Shown: positions 1 through 6,198 of the stretch, one piece after another
Position numbering within the stretch: the stretch's first letter is position 1
Layout of the letters: each line of letters starts with the position of its first letter
Source: Alphaproteobacteria bacterium
GTDB lineage: Bacteria > Pseudomonadota > Alphaproteobacteria > Rhizobiales > Aestuariivirgaceae
Direction: 5' to 3'
NCBI GenBank assembly: GCA_020441605.1
Contig: JAGRLX010000385.1
Location: 1-7,305, forward strand
Length of the DNA stretch: 7,305 nucleotides
Made by a program: the position numbers and the translations under genes
Notes under the pieces: model-generated
Databases searched by the model: none
The model's input: the letters and a program-made list of their open reading frames with translations, nothing else
Told to the model about the DNA's origin: nothing

Positions 1-1159
1 CGACCAGCGTGTCCCAGAACCAGGATTCGCCTTGACGCCAGTCAATGTGAAGATGTTTTGCCAGGAAGGACGCAACGACCATACGCACGCGGTTGTGCAT
101 CCATCCGGTGCTCCAGAGTTCCCGCATTCCGGCATCGACGATGGGATAGCCGGTGTTGCCTTGCTGCCAAGCCTCGAGCGCGGCGGAATCCTGCCGCCAT
201 TGCATGGTGTCGAATCTGGGCTGCAGGTTTCGGGATGCGACGTCCGGGTTGTTGTAGAGAAGATGATACGAGAATTCGCGCCAGCCAAGTTCCGATTGGA
301 ATTTCTCGAGATTTCGATTTGAAGACCCGGCGTGCGCCGCGTTTGCAGCATGCCAAACCTGCCGGGCAGAAATATCCCCGAAGCGCAGATAGGGGGAAAG
401 TCGCGATGTCGAGGTCCTGCCTGGATAATCCCTGCAGTCGGCATAATCACCTAGTTCATTGTCAAGGAACTGCTCCAGTTTCACTTGCGCACCGGCTTCG
501 CCGCGTTGCCAGGTTGCGCGCAGCCCGCTTGCCCAGTCGGGAGAAGACGGCTCCAGCATCAGTTCGACGAGCTTGGCAGGCGATGGCTTGAACTCTCCCT
601 TGTTCTTGAAGAATGTCAGTCGCGACGGCGTAGCAAGCGGCCGATCGGGTTCGCCGAATGTATGGGCTGCTCGCCAGAAGGCAGAAAAGACACGGAATGG
701 GCCACCGGACTTGCTCTTGATCGACCAAGGCTCGTAAAGCAGGTGGCCGTTGAAGCTTTTTGCTTCGACATGCTGCGCCCTCAACTCTGTTTTAATTGCC
801 TCGTCGATGCGTCGTTCTGCAGCCCCATATCGCCGGTTCCATAGGACGGCACCGGCTCGGCAATTTGTTGCCAGGCGAGGGATGACTTTTGATGCAGCCG
901 CCCTAAAGATCAGAAGCTCGCCACCACGAGCATCGAGAACGTCCGACAGCGCCTGCAAAGATCCGTGAAGCCACCAGCGCGCCGCGCCGCCCAGCAGGCG
1001 CAATCCTTCAGTCTCCTCGTCATGTACAAAGACGCAGATAATTGGTCGCCCGAGCTTGGCAGCAGCCTGGAGTGCCGGATTGTCGGAAAGCCGCAGATCG
1101 TCGCGGAACCAGACAATGACAGGGCTCTCGGCGTCGTCTGACTTCAGGTTGATTGCCAT
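1..1159 (-). CDS. phr: Deoxyribodipyrimidine photolyase, class I, C-terminus beyond left edge
   Basis: Light-dependent repair of UV-induced cyclobutane pyrimidine dimers using FADH- and an antenna chromophore, acting in the cytoplasm on DNA. The frame is open for 386 codons from the ATG at 1159 to the window edge. The N-terminal photolyase domain is recognisable (VIVWFRDDLRLSDNPAL near residue 14, then an RWWLHGSL segment). The FAD-binding domain follows, with GNTGYPIVDAGMREL at about 334-348, GWMHNR at about 352-357, and IDWRQGESWFWDTLV at the edge. Class I photolyases run to about 470-480 residues, so roughly 90 are missing off the window. No frameshift or stop was seen. The start lies 18 bases after the tspO stop, which suggests co-transcription; the ribosome binding site is weak. 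A photolyase-like cryptochrome cannot be excluded, but the motif set is typical of CPD photolyase. Confidence 0.93.
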   Translation of the reverse strand, partial: MAINLKSDDAESPVIVWFRDDLRLSDNPALQAAAKLGRPIICVFVHDEETEGLRLLGGAARWWLHGSLQALSDVLDARGGELLIFRAAASKVIPRLATNCRAGAVLWNRRYGAAERRIDEAIKTELRAQHVEAKSFNGHLLYEPWSIKSKSGGPFRVFSAFWRAAHTFGEPDRPLATPSRLTFFKNKGEFKPSPAKLVELMLEPSSPDWASGLRATWQRGEAGAQVKLEQFLDNELGDYADCRDYPGRTSTSRLSPYLRFGDISARQVWHAANAAHAGSSNRNLEKFQSELGWREFSYHLLYNNPDVASRNLQPRFDTMQWRQDSAALEAWQQGNTGYPIVDAGMRELWSTGWMHNRVRMVVASFLAKHLHIDWRQGESWFWDTLV

Positions 1160-1177
1160 TTTCGACACTGCGGCCGT

Positions 1178-1678
1178 CTAACCGTTCAACCGCCAGATAG
1201 CAGAATTGAGCACCGAGGCGAACGCTACCCATGCCGCAAGCGGTACCAGGCACAGTGCCGCCACCGCATCCAGCCTGCGAAAGGTCACGATAGTCGCCAC
1301 GATGAGCAGGAATTGCGGCACGATATCCAGCAAACCAGCCAGCGGATTGTTCAGGCCGAAAAACAGCCACGACCACAGAGCATTGAGAGCAAGCTGAAGA
1401 AAGAAAAGCGTCAGCGCTGTCTGGCGGTCTGAGCGCGATCCGGGCGCTTTCATGATGCGCCAGACTGCATAGGCCATCAGGACGTACAGAGTTGTCCAGA
1501 CTGGCGCGAAAATCCAGTTGGGCGGATTGAAAGACGGCTTAACCAGCCCCGAATACCATGGAACGAGGTTCGAGAAAGTTGCCCATTGCCCAACAAGCAA
1601 CGCTGCCACCACTGGGATAATGGCTATGGCGGACCGCCCCCATGGCGACTGCGGAAGTACTTTTGTTCGTTGGTCCAT
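1178..1678 (-). CDS. tspO: TspO/MBR family tryptophan-rich sensory protein
   Basis: Small five-helix membrane protein of the TspO/peripheral benzodiazepine receptor family, which binds or degrades porphyrins and modulates stress and pigment responses in bacteria. The 166-residue product has the family signature: WYSGLVKPSFNPPNWIFAPV near residues 41-60, ALNALWSWLFFG near 97-108, and a C-terminal WVAFASVLNSAIWRLN. Five hydrophobic stretches fall at about 17-37, 55-75, 88-108, 112-133 and 137-159. Length is normal for the family. A GTG at 1681 sits directly before the ATG at 1678. A GAGGAAAGG purine tract precedes both, and I prefer the ATG with the AAGG about 6 bases upstream. It is the first gene of a probable operon with phr. 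Pairing with a photolyase suggests a light/singlet-oxygen context, which is inference. Confidence 0.94.
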   Translation of the reverse strand: MDQRTKVLPQSPWGRSAIAIIPVVAALLVGQWATFSNLVPWYSGLVKPSFNPPNWIFAPVWTTLYVLMAYAVWRIMKAPGSRSDRQTALTLFFLQLALNALWSWLFFGLNNPLAGLLDIVPQFLLIVATIVTFRRLDAVAALCLVPLAAWVAFASVLNSAIWRLNG

Positions 1679-1741
1679 CACTTTCCTTTCCTCGGGCCAG
1701 CAGTTAAGTTGCAGGCTTGAAATGGTAAGTCGCTAGTGAAT

Positions 1742-1770
1742 TTATACGTCACTCCGAACCGTACGGATCA
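1742..1770 (-). promoter_or_regulatory. Candidate ECF (RpoE/ChrR-like) promoter for tspO-phr
   Basis: On the minus strand TGATCC (1770-1765) and GTATAA (1747-1742) are separated by 17 bases. This resembles promoters of the ECF11/RpoE-ChrR sigma group, whose -35 box is TGATCC and which drive photolyase genes in Rhodobacter as part of the singlet-oxygen response. Transcription would begin about 55-60 bases before the tspO ATG. The match is by eye and from memory of the consensus. No sigma factor gene is in the window. Confidence 0.4.
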
Positions 1771-1774
1771 TTCT

Positions 1775-1786
1775 CATGTCAACATG
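1775..1786. repeat. Short palindrome upstream of the tspO promoter candidate
   Basis: CATGT-CA-ACATG is a perfect 5-bp inverted repeat with a 2-base spacer, immediately upstream of the candidate -35 box. It could be an operator half-site pair for a dimeric regulator. A palindrome this short can also arise by chance. Confidence 0.25.
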
Positions 1787-1807
1787 CAATGAGTCAGCAG
1801 GAGGGTG

Positions 1808-1821
1808 ACGTCCCAGGACGT
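1808..1821. repeat. Short palindrome ACGTCC-CA-GGACGT
   Basis: This is a perfect 6-bp inverted repeat with a CA spacer, centred 34 bases from the CATGT-CA-ACATG palindrome. It is a possible regulator site for the tspO-phr unit. No known regulator consensus was recognised. Confidence 0.25.
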
Positions 1822-2051
1822 TCTCTAATCTCCGATGTCAATGGGCTGCTTTGTAAATGGCAATTCAGCGGTTGCCGAGCTCAGGGTTCCCTCTGCGATT
1901 GGTCGCAGGATTTCCACATGTTTGCGTGGGTGGGTCGAGGTGGTGTTCGCAGTTCCATTTGACCGCATGCCTGGGAACGACCTCATCCGTGCGGTGTCCG
2001 GGCACGACGCATCTGTGGAACGGGGGTTGGATTGGGCGGCAACGTCCCTGT
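1822..2051. other. Non-coding stretch, probably 3' flank of the decayed IS110 element
   Basis: No convincing gene was found on either strand. The stretch lies directly downstream (in transposase sense) of the IS110-like terminal stop at 2052. IS110 elements carry non-coding DNA at their ends and lack strong terminal inverted repeats, so part of it may be element DNA. I cannot place the element boundary by eye. Confidence 0.35.
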
Positions 2052-2450
2052 TCAGGCTGCAGCGGCGGTGGTGTGGCGGAATGGCTCGCTCGTCTTCTAC
2101 ATGGCGTAGAGAATAAAGGCGAGCTTGCCCGCCGCGGCTATCTTTGCCTTCTTAAAGCCGACACCATTCGCGATCCTCAGTCCTCAGTCGTTCAGGGAAG
2201 ATACGCTGGTTTGCCCTGTCAGGATGACATTCGCCGCCTCATAGAGAGGGGTTCGCGCCAGCTTATCGCCGCGCTTGGAGGTGCAGCCACTTCGGCTGAT
2301 CTCGCCGGACCCGTAGCGTCTAGGCGTGAGGCCGAGATAGGCGCCGGCCCTGGAGGATCGGTAGAAGCGGGAAGCATCTTCGTAGGTCGAGGCGATCGAG
2401 AGGGCGATCACGGCGTCCACGCCGAGAGCCGTCTTGAACAGGCGGGCCAT
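2052..2450 (-). pseudogene. IS110-family transposase, C-terminal remnant with two internal stops
   Basis: Remnant of the C-terminal (Transposase_20-type) part of an IS110-family DEDD recombinase. One continuous frame reads ARLFKTALGVDAVIALS, then SRAGAYLGLTPRRYGSGEI, RSGCTSKRGDKL, and LYEAANVILT. It is interrupted by TGA at 2186-2184. The same frame continues as GLRIANGVGFKKAKIAAAGK and LAFILYAM, meets TAG at 2099-2097, then reads KTSEPFRHTTAAAA and ends at the natural stop at 2052. Both internal stops fall where relatives have tryptophan (the LKxWG and MWKTGEPF positions), so each is one base from TGG. The N-terminal DEDD half is absent; the frame instead runs from unassigned sequence (2451-2555) into a ubiV-like piece. 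The element is therefore decayed and truncated and cannot move by itself. Confidence 0.8.
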
Positions 2451-2555
2451 GGCGTTCGGCTTGAGCGGACGTAAAAGCGCCGGCGTGGTGAGGACGATGC
2501 ACAGATTGTGACCGGCGGCCACGAGTCGCGCATTGATCGCGTCGCCAACACGGCC

Positions 2556-2709
2556 AAGCTCCACCTGCTTGCCGCCGCGCTCCAGCCGTTCAATGATCTC
2601 GGGCCAGATGCTGTCGGAAAAACGGCATGCTCTTGCCGCACACAACCTCGCCGACATGGGCGCGCTCCAGCGCCGCTTCGTCATTGATGCCGAAATAGAA
2701 ATTATGCAG
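2556..2709 (-). pseudogene. Fragment resembling UbiV (peptidase U32-like), frameshifted
   Basis: UbiV works with UbiU in O2-independent hydroxylation of the ubiquinone ring; both are U32-family Fe-S proteins. About 50 residues of a UbiV-like N-terminal region can be read in two frames. HNFYFGINDEAALERAHVGE followed by VVCGKSMPFF is in one frame, and SDSIWPEIIERLERGGKQVEL is in the next. The frames switch at a five-T run on the minus strand (plus-strand A run at 2618-2622). GEVVC and the ERLxxxGKxV segment match the family's N-terminal pattern as I remember it, where GEVVC contributes a cysteine. No upstream start and no downstream two-thirds of the gene are present. Homology is judged by eye and could belong to another U32 member. 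Confidence 0.55.
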
Positions 2710-2756
2710 CCGCTCTCAGTTTTTCTCTGACACTATCGAGGAAATACGCCTGTCGA

Positions 2757-3971
2757 TCAGGCCGGAAGCGCGGGCATCGCGCCATCGGCGACCCGCCAAA
2801 CCCAGGCGCCTATATCCGGTCGCGATGCGATGAGATATCCCAACGCGTCCTCATAGTCGTCGTCTACCGTTTGCGGAACGATGTACAGGCCCACCGGTTG
2901 ACTTCCCGTCTGCAGGATAGCTGCCGCGCTTGGCGTCTCTGCAGCCAGATTGTAACGCAGCCCCTTCACGCTGCGTGACCTGACCTTCGCAAGCGCGTCG
3001 ACTAGTGTTTTTTCGTAGACGGAGTCATAAGGAATCCAATTTTCTGACACCATCATCAGGCCAATCTCCTCAATCACAGCAAGGCCGGCTCGCGACAGGC
3101 CGAAAGTGGCGACCACCATCAGATGAGACTGCTCTTCGGCATTCCACAGAGCGAATTCAATCTCGAAACGCGCACAAAGCCGACGATGCAGCGTCTCATC
3201 CAGCATGAACGGAAAGTTAGGCATGTGCTTGACGATCAGGCGATAACCGTTGCGTGCCGGCACGAGATCCTTAACCTCGCCGACAAGGATCATCAACTTT
3301 CGCGGCCCACTCCGCGGAGGCAGGACAGGCGTCATAGCCGCCGCCCGCCGCTGTTCGATCGCCGCCTTGTCTGTCGCACGAAACGATTCGGGCACGAACA
3401 GCACATCCTTGAGCGTACCGCCCTTGATCCTCATCTGCTCGGCAGCTTCCAGAAGATGCCAGCGGCTGTTCCACCAATGACGCTTGCCAGCCCAGCGCGA
3501 GGTCCAGGATGTCAGCTCAGCTTGGTGCCAAAGATAATGCAGCAGGCTGCGCAGCGATAACTTCTTCGTGCCACCAGTTACACTGTCTGCTCTACCGGCA
3601 CCGATCGCAGGAGCTGCACGCGCGCCTATCCGGGTCAGACTGAAATCGACCTTGAGCGCCGACAACCCGCTCTCGGGATCAACCTGAATAGCGCTACCCA
3701 TGAGCACACCGAGGCCCGACAATTCATCTGGAGGATCGTAGGAGGGGCAGTTCGCATCATGCGCATCGCCCGACAGTGGCATCCGCTTGATGATGTACTG
3801 ACCGCCGACCTGGGCGATATACATCGCAAGACCAGGTTCCTTGCACAGGCACAAAGGCCGGACACGATTGCGATAGGCATCCGCAAGGACGTCCTGCAGA
3901 GCCTCATCCGTTTCCTCGATAATCCGGTCAGCCAACCTGAAACGTCGCATCGCCTCCATCGCTCCGGACAC
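2757..3971 (-). CDS. DUF1173 family protein
   Basis: Function unknown. The family occurs on large alphaproteobacterial plasmids and integrative elements. The 404-residue product has the characteristic N-terminal block: RPLCLCKEPGLAMYIAQVGG at about 38-57, IIKRMPLSGDAHDANCPSYD at about 60-79, and DELSGLGVLMGSAI at about 82-95. C41-x-C43 with H71-x3-C75 could form a metal site resembling a SWIM-type CxC...HxC finger; this is inference. No signal peptide or membrane segment is evident. The start is uncertain: GTG at 3971 has a GGGA about 7 bases upstream, while in-frame ATGs at 3959 and 3950 have GGAG only 2 bases away. The ATG at 3950 gives the MRRFRLADRI start that I would expect in the family. 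The gene is transcribed away from the DUF932 gene and ends about 50 bases from the ubiV-like scar. Confidence 0.87.
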   Translation of the reverse strand: MSGAMEAMRRFRLADRIIEETDEALQDVLADAYRNRVRPLCLCKEPGLAMYIAQVGGQYIIKRMPLSGDAHDANCPSYDPPDELSGLGVLMGSAIQVDPESGLSALKVDFSLTRIGARAAPAIGAGRADSVTGGTKKLSLRSLLHYLWHQAELTSWTSRWAGKRHWWNSRWHLLEAAEQMRIKGGTLKDVLFVPESFRATDKAAIEQRRAAAMTPVLPPRSGPRKLMILVGEVKDLVPARNGYRLIVKHMPNFPFMLDETLHRRLCARFEIEFALWNAEEQSHLMVVATFGLSRAGLAVIEEIGLMMVSENWIPYDSVYEKTLVDALAKVRSRSVKGLRYNLAAETPSAAAILQTGSQPVGLYIVPQTVDDDYEDALGYLIASRPDIGAWVWRVADGAMPALPA

Positions 3972-4352
3972 GACCGTATCCCATCCCTATTGGTTCATGG
4001 TTTTCGCGCGGGCGCAACCCAAAGGCGAACAGACCGGATTACTGGCGATGAACCTAACACCAGATCAATTCAGCGCGCCCAACAGTTTGATAGAAATGTG
4101 CTTGGCTGTACTCAGCTTGTGCTGAATCGATCATGTACCCATCGAGCAGGCCCCTTCTGATCGATGGTGCTGCCAATAAGCTGTATCGGCCAACCGGCAC
4201 GGGGACAGGTGCCGACGGGCCGATGGCGTCTCCCGTCGAGACTGGACTGCGGGCTTCGCTGAAGCCCGGCCTGCGGCCGGCCTTCCCCTTCGGGCGCTCC
4301 CCTGATGCCGGTGCGCTGCCGCAGCCTAGTTGCTTTGCCGGCAGGCGTCGCC
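3972..4352. other. Divergent intergenic region rich in hairpins, no gene
   Basis: This separates the divergent DUF1173 and DUF932 genes, and no convincing coding sequence was found. It contains a 5-bp inverted repeat, TCAGC-TTGT-GCTGA (4112-4125). An 8-bp stem, CGGGCTTC/GAAGCCCG, follows at 4250-4268 with a 3-base loop. It overlaps a second stem, CCGGCC-TGC-GGCCGG (4266-4280), so the two cannot form together. Promoters for both neighbours are expected here, but I cannot place them with confidence. Confidence 0.5.
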
Positions 4353-4365
4353 AGAGGCAGAGGGG
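4353..4365 (+). repeat. 13-base direct repeat, copy 1 (upstream of the DUF932 gene)
   Basis: AGAGGCAGAGGGG is identical to 6357-6369 upstream of the parB-like gene. In both places it ends 30-32 bases before the core of the conserved leader hairpin. It may be part of a shared promoter or untranslated leader. Confidence 0.6.
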
Positions 4366-4378
4366 AGGCCGGAATCTT

Positions 4379-4426
4379 GCGGCGGGTGATAGACTGGGAG
4401 AGAGGCTCCCGGCGTCCGCCGCGGAG
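4379..4426 (+). promoter_or_regulatory. Structured leader hairpin and RBS of the DUF932 gene (copy 1)
   Basis: The outer stem pairs 4379-4387 with 4414-4422 (9 bp, two G-U). Then come a 5-nt bulge on the 5' side only (4388-4392) and an inner stem 4393-4400 with 4406-4413 (one A-C mismatch, one U-G). The loop is AGAGG (4401-4405), closed by G-C. The ribosome binding site GGAG (4423-4426) begins right after the outer stem and 7 bases before the ATG. The same architecture precedes the DUF2958 and parB-like genes. Confidence 0.65.
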
Positions 4427-4433
4427 CAATCCC

Positions 4434-5630
4434 ATGACCCAGATGGAAATTCAGGCCCCGAGCCCGATGGCGCGCAATGGCTACAAAGTCGATATCAGCC
4501 GCGGCCAGCGCATCGGCCGCGTGTCGTCAGAATGGTTCAATCGGCCGGCGGACGAGCGTTACCTGTCCCTCACCGATCTGCACAACACCGTGAAGCGGCG
4601 GTCAGAACGCAGTAAAACCCGCATCGTCGAAAGCGAAGCCATCCGCGTCGAGGCTTCTCGCGACAATCCCGAAAAGCTCACACTGATGGTGCCCGGCGCT
4701 CAGGAGCCGGTCGCACCGACCCATTGGAGTTTCGGCCAGCTCGCCAGTCTGGTCGGCGCGCCCGCTGCCTATCTGCGTCAGTTGCCTGCGCCGCTTGCCG
4801 GCATCAATCTGCAATATGGCCTTTCCACGCATCGCGCTGAACAGGTCAAGACGCTGGAAATTGAGAACGGCCGCCTCGAGCTTCGCGCGGTGACTGGTCC
4901 GGATTACGGCAGGATTTTCGACCATGAGCTCGTCGAGGCGGTGCAGAAGATCGCCGGCAACGGCACCGGCGACACGCGCTGGAAAGTGCCTGGTGTGCTC
5001 GACTGGTCGACAGGCATCTACAACCCGAATGTCGATGTTTCGAAGAACACGACCACCCTCTATGCCTCCGACCGCGATGTCTTTCTCTTTCTGGTTGACG
5101 ACCTCAATCCGATTGAAGCTGGACGGCTGCCGAACGGAGATCCGGATCTCTATTTCCGCGGGTTCTATTGCTGGAACTCGGAGGTCGGGGCCCGAACGCT
5201 CGGAATTGCCAGCTTCTATCTGCGCGCAGTGTGTCAGAATCGCAATTTGTGGGGCGTCGAAGACTTCCAGGAAATCACCATTCGCCACTCCAAATATGCG
5301 GCGTCGCGCTTCGCCCTTGAAGCTGAACCGGCCCTGATCCAGTTCGCCGAGTCCTCGCCCATGCCCTTCATCACCGGCATCAAAGCTGCACGGGAACGGA
5401 TCGTCGCCCGCGACGACGACGACCGCACCGGCTTCCTGCGCAAGCGCGGCTTCTCGAAGGCCGAAACCACGAAAATCATCGACACGGTGCTGACCGAGGA
5501 AGGCCATCCGCCAGCGTCAATCTTCGATTTCGTGCAGGGGATCACCCGGGTCGCCCGCGACAAGGAACACCAGGACGTGCGGTTGGAGATGGAAGGCAAG
5601 GCGAAGAAGCTTCTCGACTTCGCCACGTGA
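4434..5630 (+). CDS. DUF932 domain-containing protein
   Basis: Function unknown. DUF932 proteins are common on plasmids and phages. The product has 398 residues. Family-typical segments are THWSFGQLASLVGAPAAYLR at about 96-115, LRAVTGPDYGRIFDHELVEA near 150-169, ASDRDVFLFLVDD near 211-223, and FYCWNSEVGARTLGIASFYL at about 244-263 followed by RAVCQNRNLWG. The C-terminal third is charged and helical in character (ARERIVARDDDDR). I chose the ATG at 4434 because GGAG lies 7 bases upstream and the structured leader ends just before it. The frame is open further upstream to 4305, but that stretch covers the leader and does not look like the family. No signal peptide or membrane helix was seen. It is probably the first gene of the plus-strand module and may be controlled through its leader hairpin. 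Confidence 0.92.
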   Translation: MTQMEIQAPSPMARNGYKVDISRGQRIGRVSSEWFNRPADERYLSLTDLHNTVKRRSERSKTRIVESEAIRVEASRDNPEKLTLMVPGAQEPVAPTHWSFGQLASLVGAPAAYLRQLPAPLAGINLQYGLSTHRAEQVKTLEIENGRLELRAVTGPDYGRIFDHELVEAVQKIAGNGTGDTRWKVPGVLDWSTGIYNPNVDVSKNTTTLYASDRDVFLFLVDDLNPIEAGRLPNGDPDLYFRGFYCWNSEVGARTLGIASFYLRAVCQNRNLWGVEDFQEITIRHSKYAASRFALEAEPALIQFAESSPMPFITGIKAARERIVARDDDDRTGFLRKRGFSKAETTKIIDTVLTEEGHPPASIFDFVQGITRVARDKEHQDVRLEMEGKAKKLLDFAT

Positions 5631-5651
5631 TCTCTTCGTTCCGGCTATGTG

Positions 5652-5721
5652 CCCCGTGCGTTCGCTGCATGTCGTCACCTTCATGATTGCCGCCAAAGGC
5701 GCCGTCCTCAACAGCACGGGG
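5652..5721. repeat. 8-bp inverted repeat in the DUF932-DUF2958 gap
   Basis: CCCCGTGC (5652-5659) is complementary to GCACGGGG (5714-5721) across 54 bases. A small CGCC-AAA-GGCG hairpin (5691-5701) lies inside. Together they could form a branched RNA upstream of the conserved leader, or mark the end of the DUF932 transcript. There is no T-run, so it is not a classic intrinsic terminator. Confidence 0.35.
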
Positions 5722-5738
5722 ACGTCGCCTTTCTTCAT

Positions 5739-5786
5739 GACGGGCCGCTAGGTCGAAAGACGGGCTTTCGGCCGCCCGTTGTGGAG
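5739..5786 (+). promoter_or_regulatory. Structured leader hairpin and RBS of the DUF2958 gene (copy 2)
   Basis: The outer stem pairs 5739-5745 (GACGGGC) with 5774-5780 (GCCCGTT). The 5' bulge is 5746-5750 (5 nt, none on the 3' side). The inner stem pairs 5751-5759 with 5765-5773 (GGTCGAAAG with CTTTCGGCC, 9 pairs including one U-G). The loop is ACGGG (5760-5764), closed by G-C. GGAG (5783-5786) follows 2 bases after the outer stem and 10 bases before the ATG. Confidence 0.67.
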
Positions 5787-5796
5787 CACACGACCA

Positions 5797-6198
5797 ATGC
5801 ACGAAACCGCCGCGAACCCCATGCCGTTGCTAACACCGAACCAGCGCGGGCAGCTCCTCGCCAATGGCCGCCAACGCGATCGTGATCATGCGCCCGTGGT
5901 CAAGTTTTTCAATCCCATCGGCATCGGCACATGGCTTGCCACCGAACTCGATGCGGATGGCGATACGCTGTTCGGCTTGGCGCAGCTCAATGATGTGCCA
6001 GAGCTCGGCTCGTTCAGCCTCGAAGAGCTTTCGTCGCTACGTCTGCCGTACGGCATGCATATCGAACGCGACATCTTTTTCACCGGCGCATTCCCAATCT
6101 CGGCCTATGCCAAAGCCGCCCGGGAAACCGGTAGCATCACTGCCGCGGTCCGCATCCTTTCCAGCGCGCTGCAGTCTAGGCACGGGGAGGGGGCATGA
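5797..6198 (+). CDS. DUF2958 domain-containing protein
   Basis: Function unknown. DUF2958 proteins are small cytoplasmic proteins found mainly on plasmids and conjugative elements. The 133-residue product has the family layout: MPLLTPNQRGQLLANGR at about 9-25, PVVKFFNP at 33-40, TWLATELDADGDTLFGLAQL at about 45-64, VPELGSFSLEELSSLRLPYG near 67-86, and IERDIFFTGAFPISAYAKAA near 89-108. The ATG at 5797 is chosen because GGAG lies 10 bases upstream; ATG at 5821 is possible but has no ribosome binding site. The stop overlaps the start of the next small ORF in an ATGA arrangement. A leader hairpin like those before the DUF932 and parB-like genes precedes it, so it probably shares their control. 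Confidence 0.88.
   Translation: MHETAANPMPLLTPNQRGQLLANGRQRDRDHAPVVKFFNPIGIGTWLATELDADGDTLFGLAQLNDVPELGSFSLEELSSLRLPYGMHIERDIFFTGAFPISAYAKAARETGSITAAVRILSSALQSRHGEGA

Noticed and set aside
58..591. 177-codon plus-strand reading frame at the left edge
   Set aside because: It is the antisense shadow of the photolyase frame, which has clear family motifs over its full length.
1754..1782. Sigma-70 promoter with TTGACA at 1782-1777 on the minus strand
   Set aside because: At 16-18 bases downstream there is only TTCGGA-like sequence, and the TATAAA further on is about 30 bases away. The ECF spacing fits better.
2068..2092. tRNA-like 5' end (GTGTGGCGGAATGG resembles tRNA-Leu starts)
   Set aside because: No anticodon arm, T-arm or acceptor pairing follows. 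The bases are explained as antisense of the IS110 C-terminal coding sequence.
2177..2192. CCTCAGT tandem duplication near the IS110 remnant as a target-site duplication
   Set aside because: It lies inside the transposase frame and not at an element end. IS110 elements usually make no or very short duplications.
1857..2474. 205-codon plus-strand reading frame over the IS110 remnant
   Set aside because: It is antisense to recognisable transposase sequence and resembles no family.
4396..4426. CsrA/RsmA-type binding sites in the leader hairpins
   Set aside because: The loops are AGAGG/ACGGG and do not present the GGA core in the loop, and the large bulged architecture is not needed for CsrA.
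4112..4435. 107-codon minus-strand frame and a 160-codon plus-strand frame in the divergent gap
   Set aside because: Both cross the hairpin-rich region and leader, have low-complexity Arg/Pro/Gly-rich products, and lack convincing starts. Such frames are often over-annotated in rhizobial plasmids.
4602..5507. 301-codon minus-strand reading frame opposite the DUF932 gene
   Set aside because: It is antisense to a well-supported family protein. Its composition is what a GC-rich reverse strand gives and no family is recognisable.
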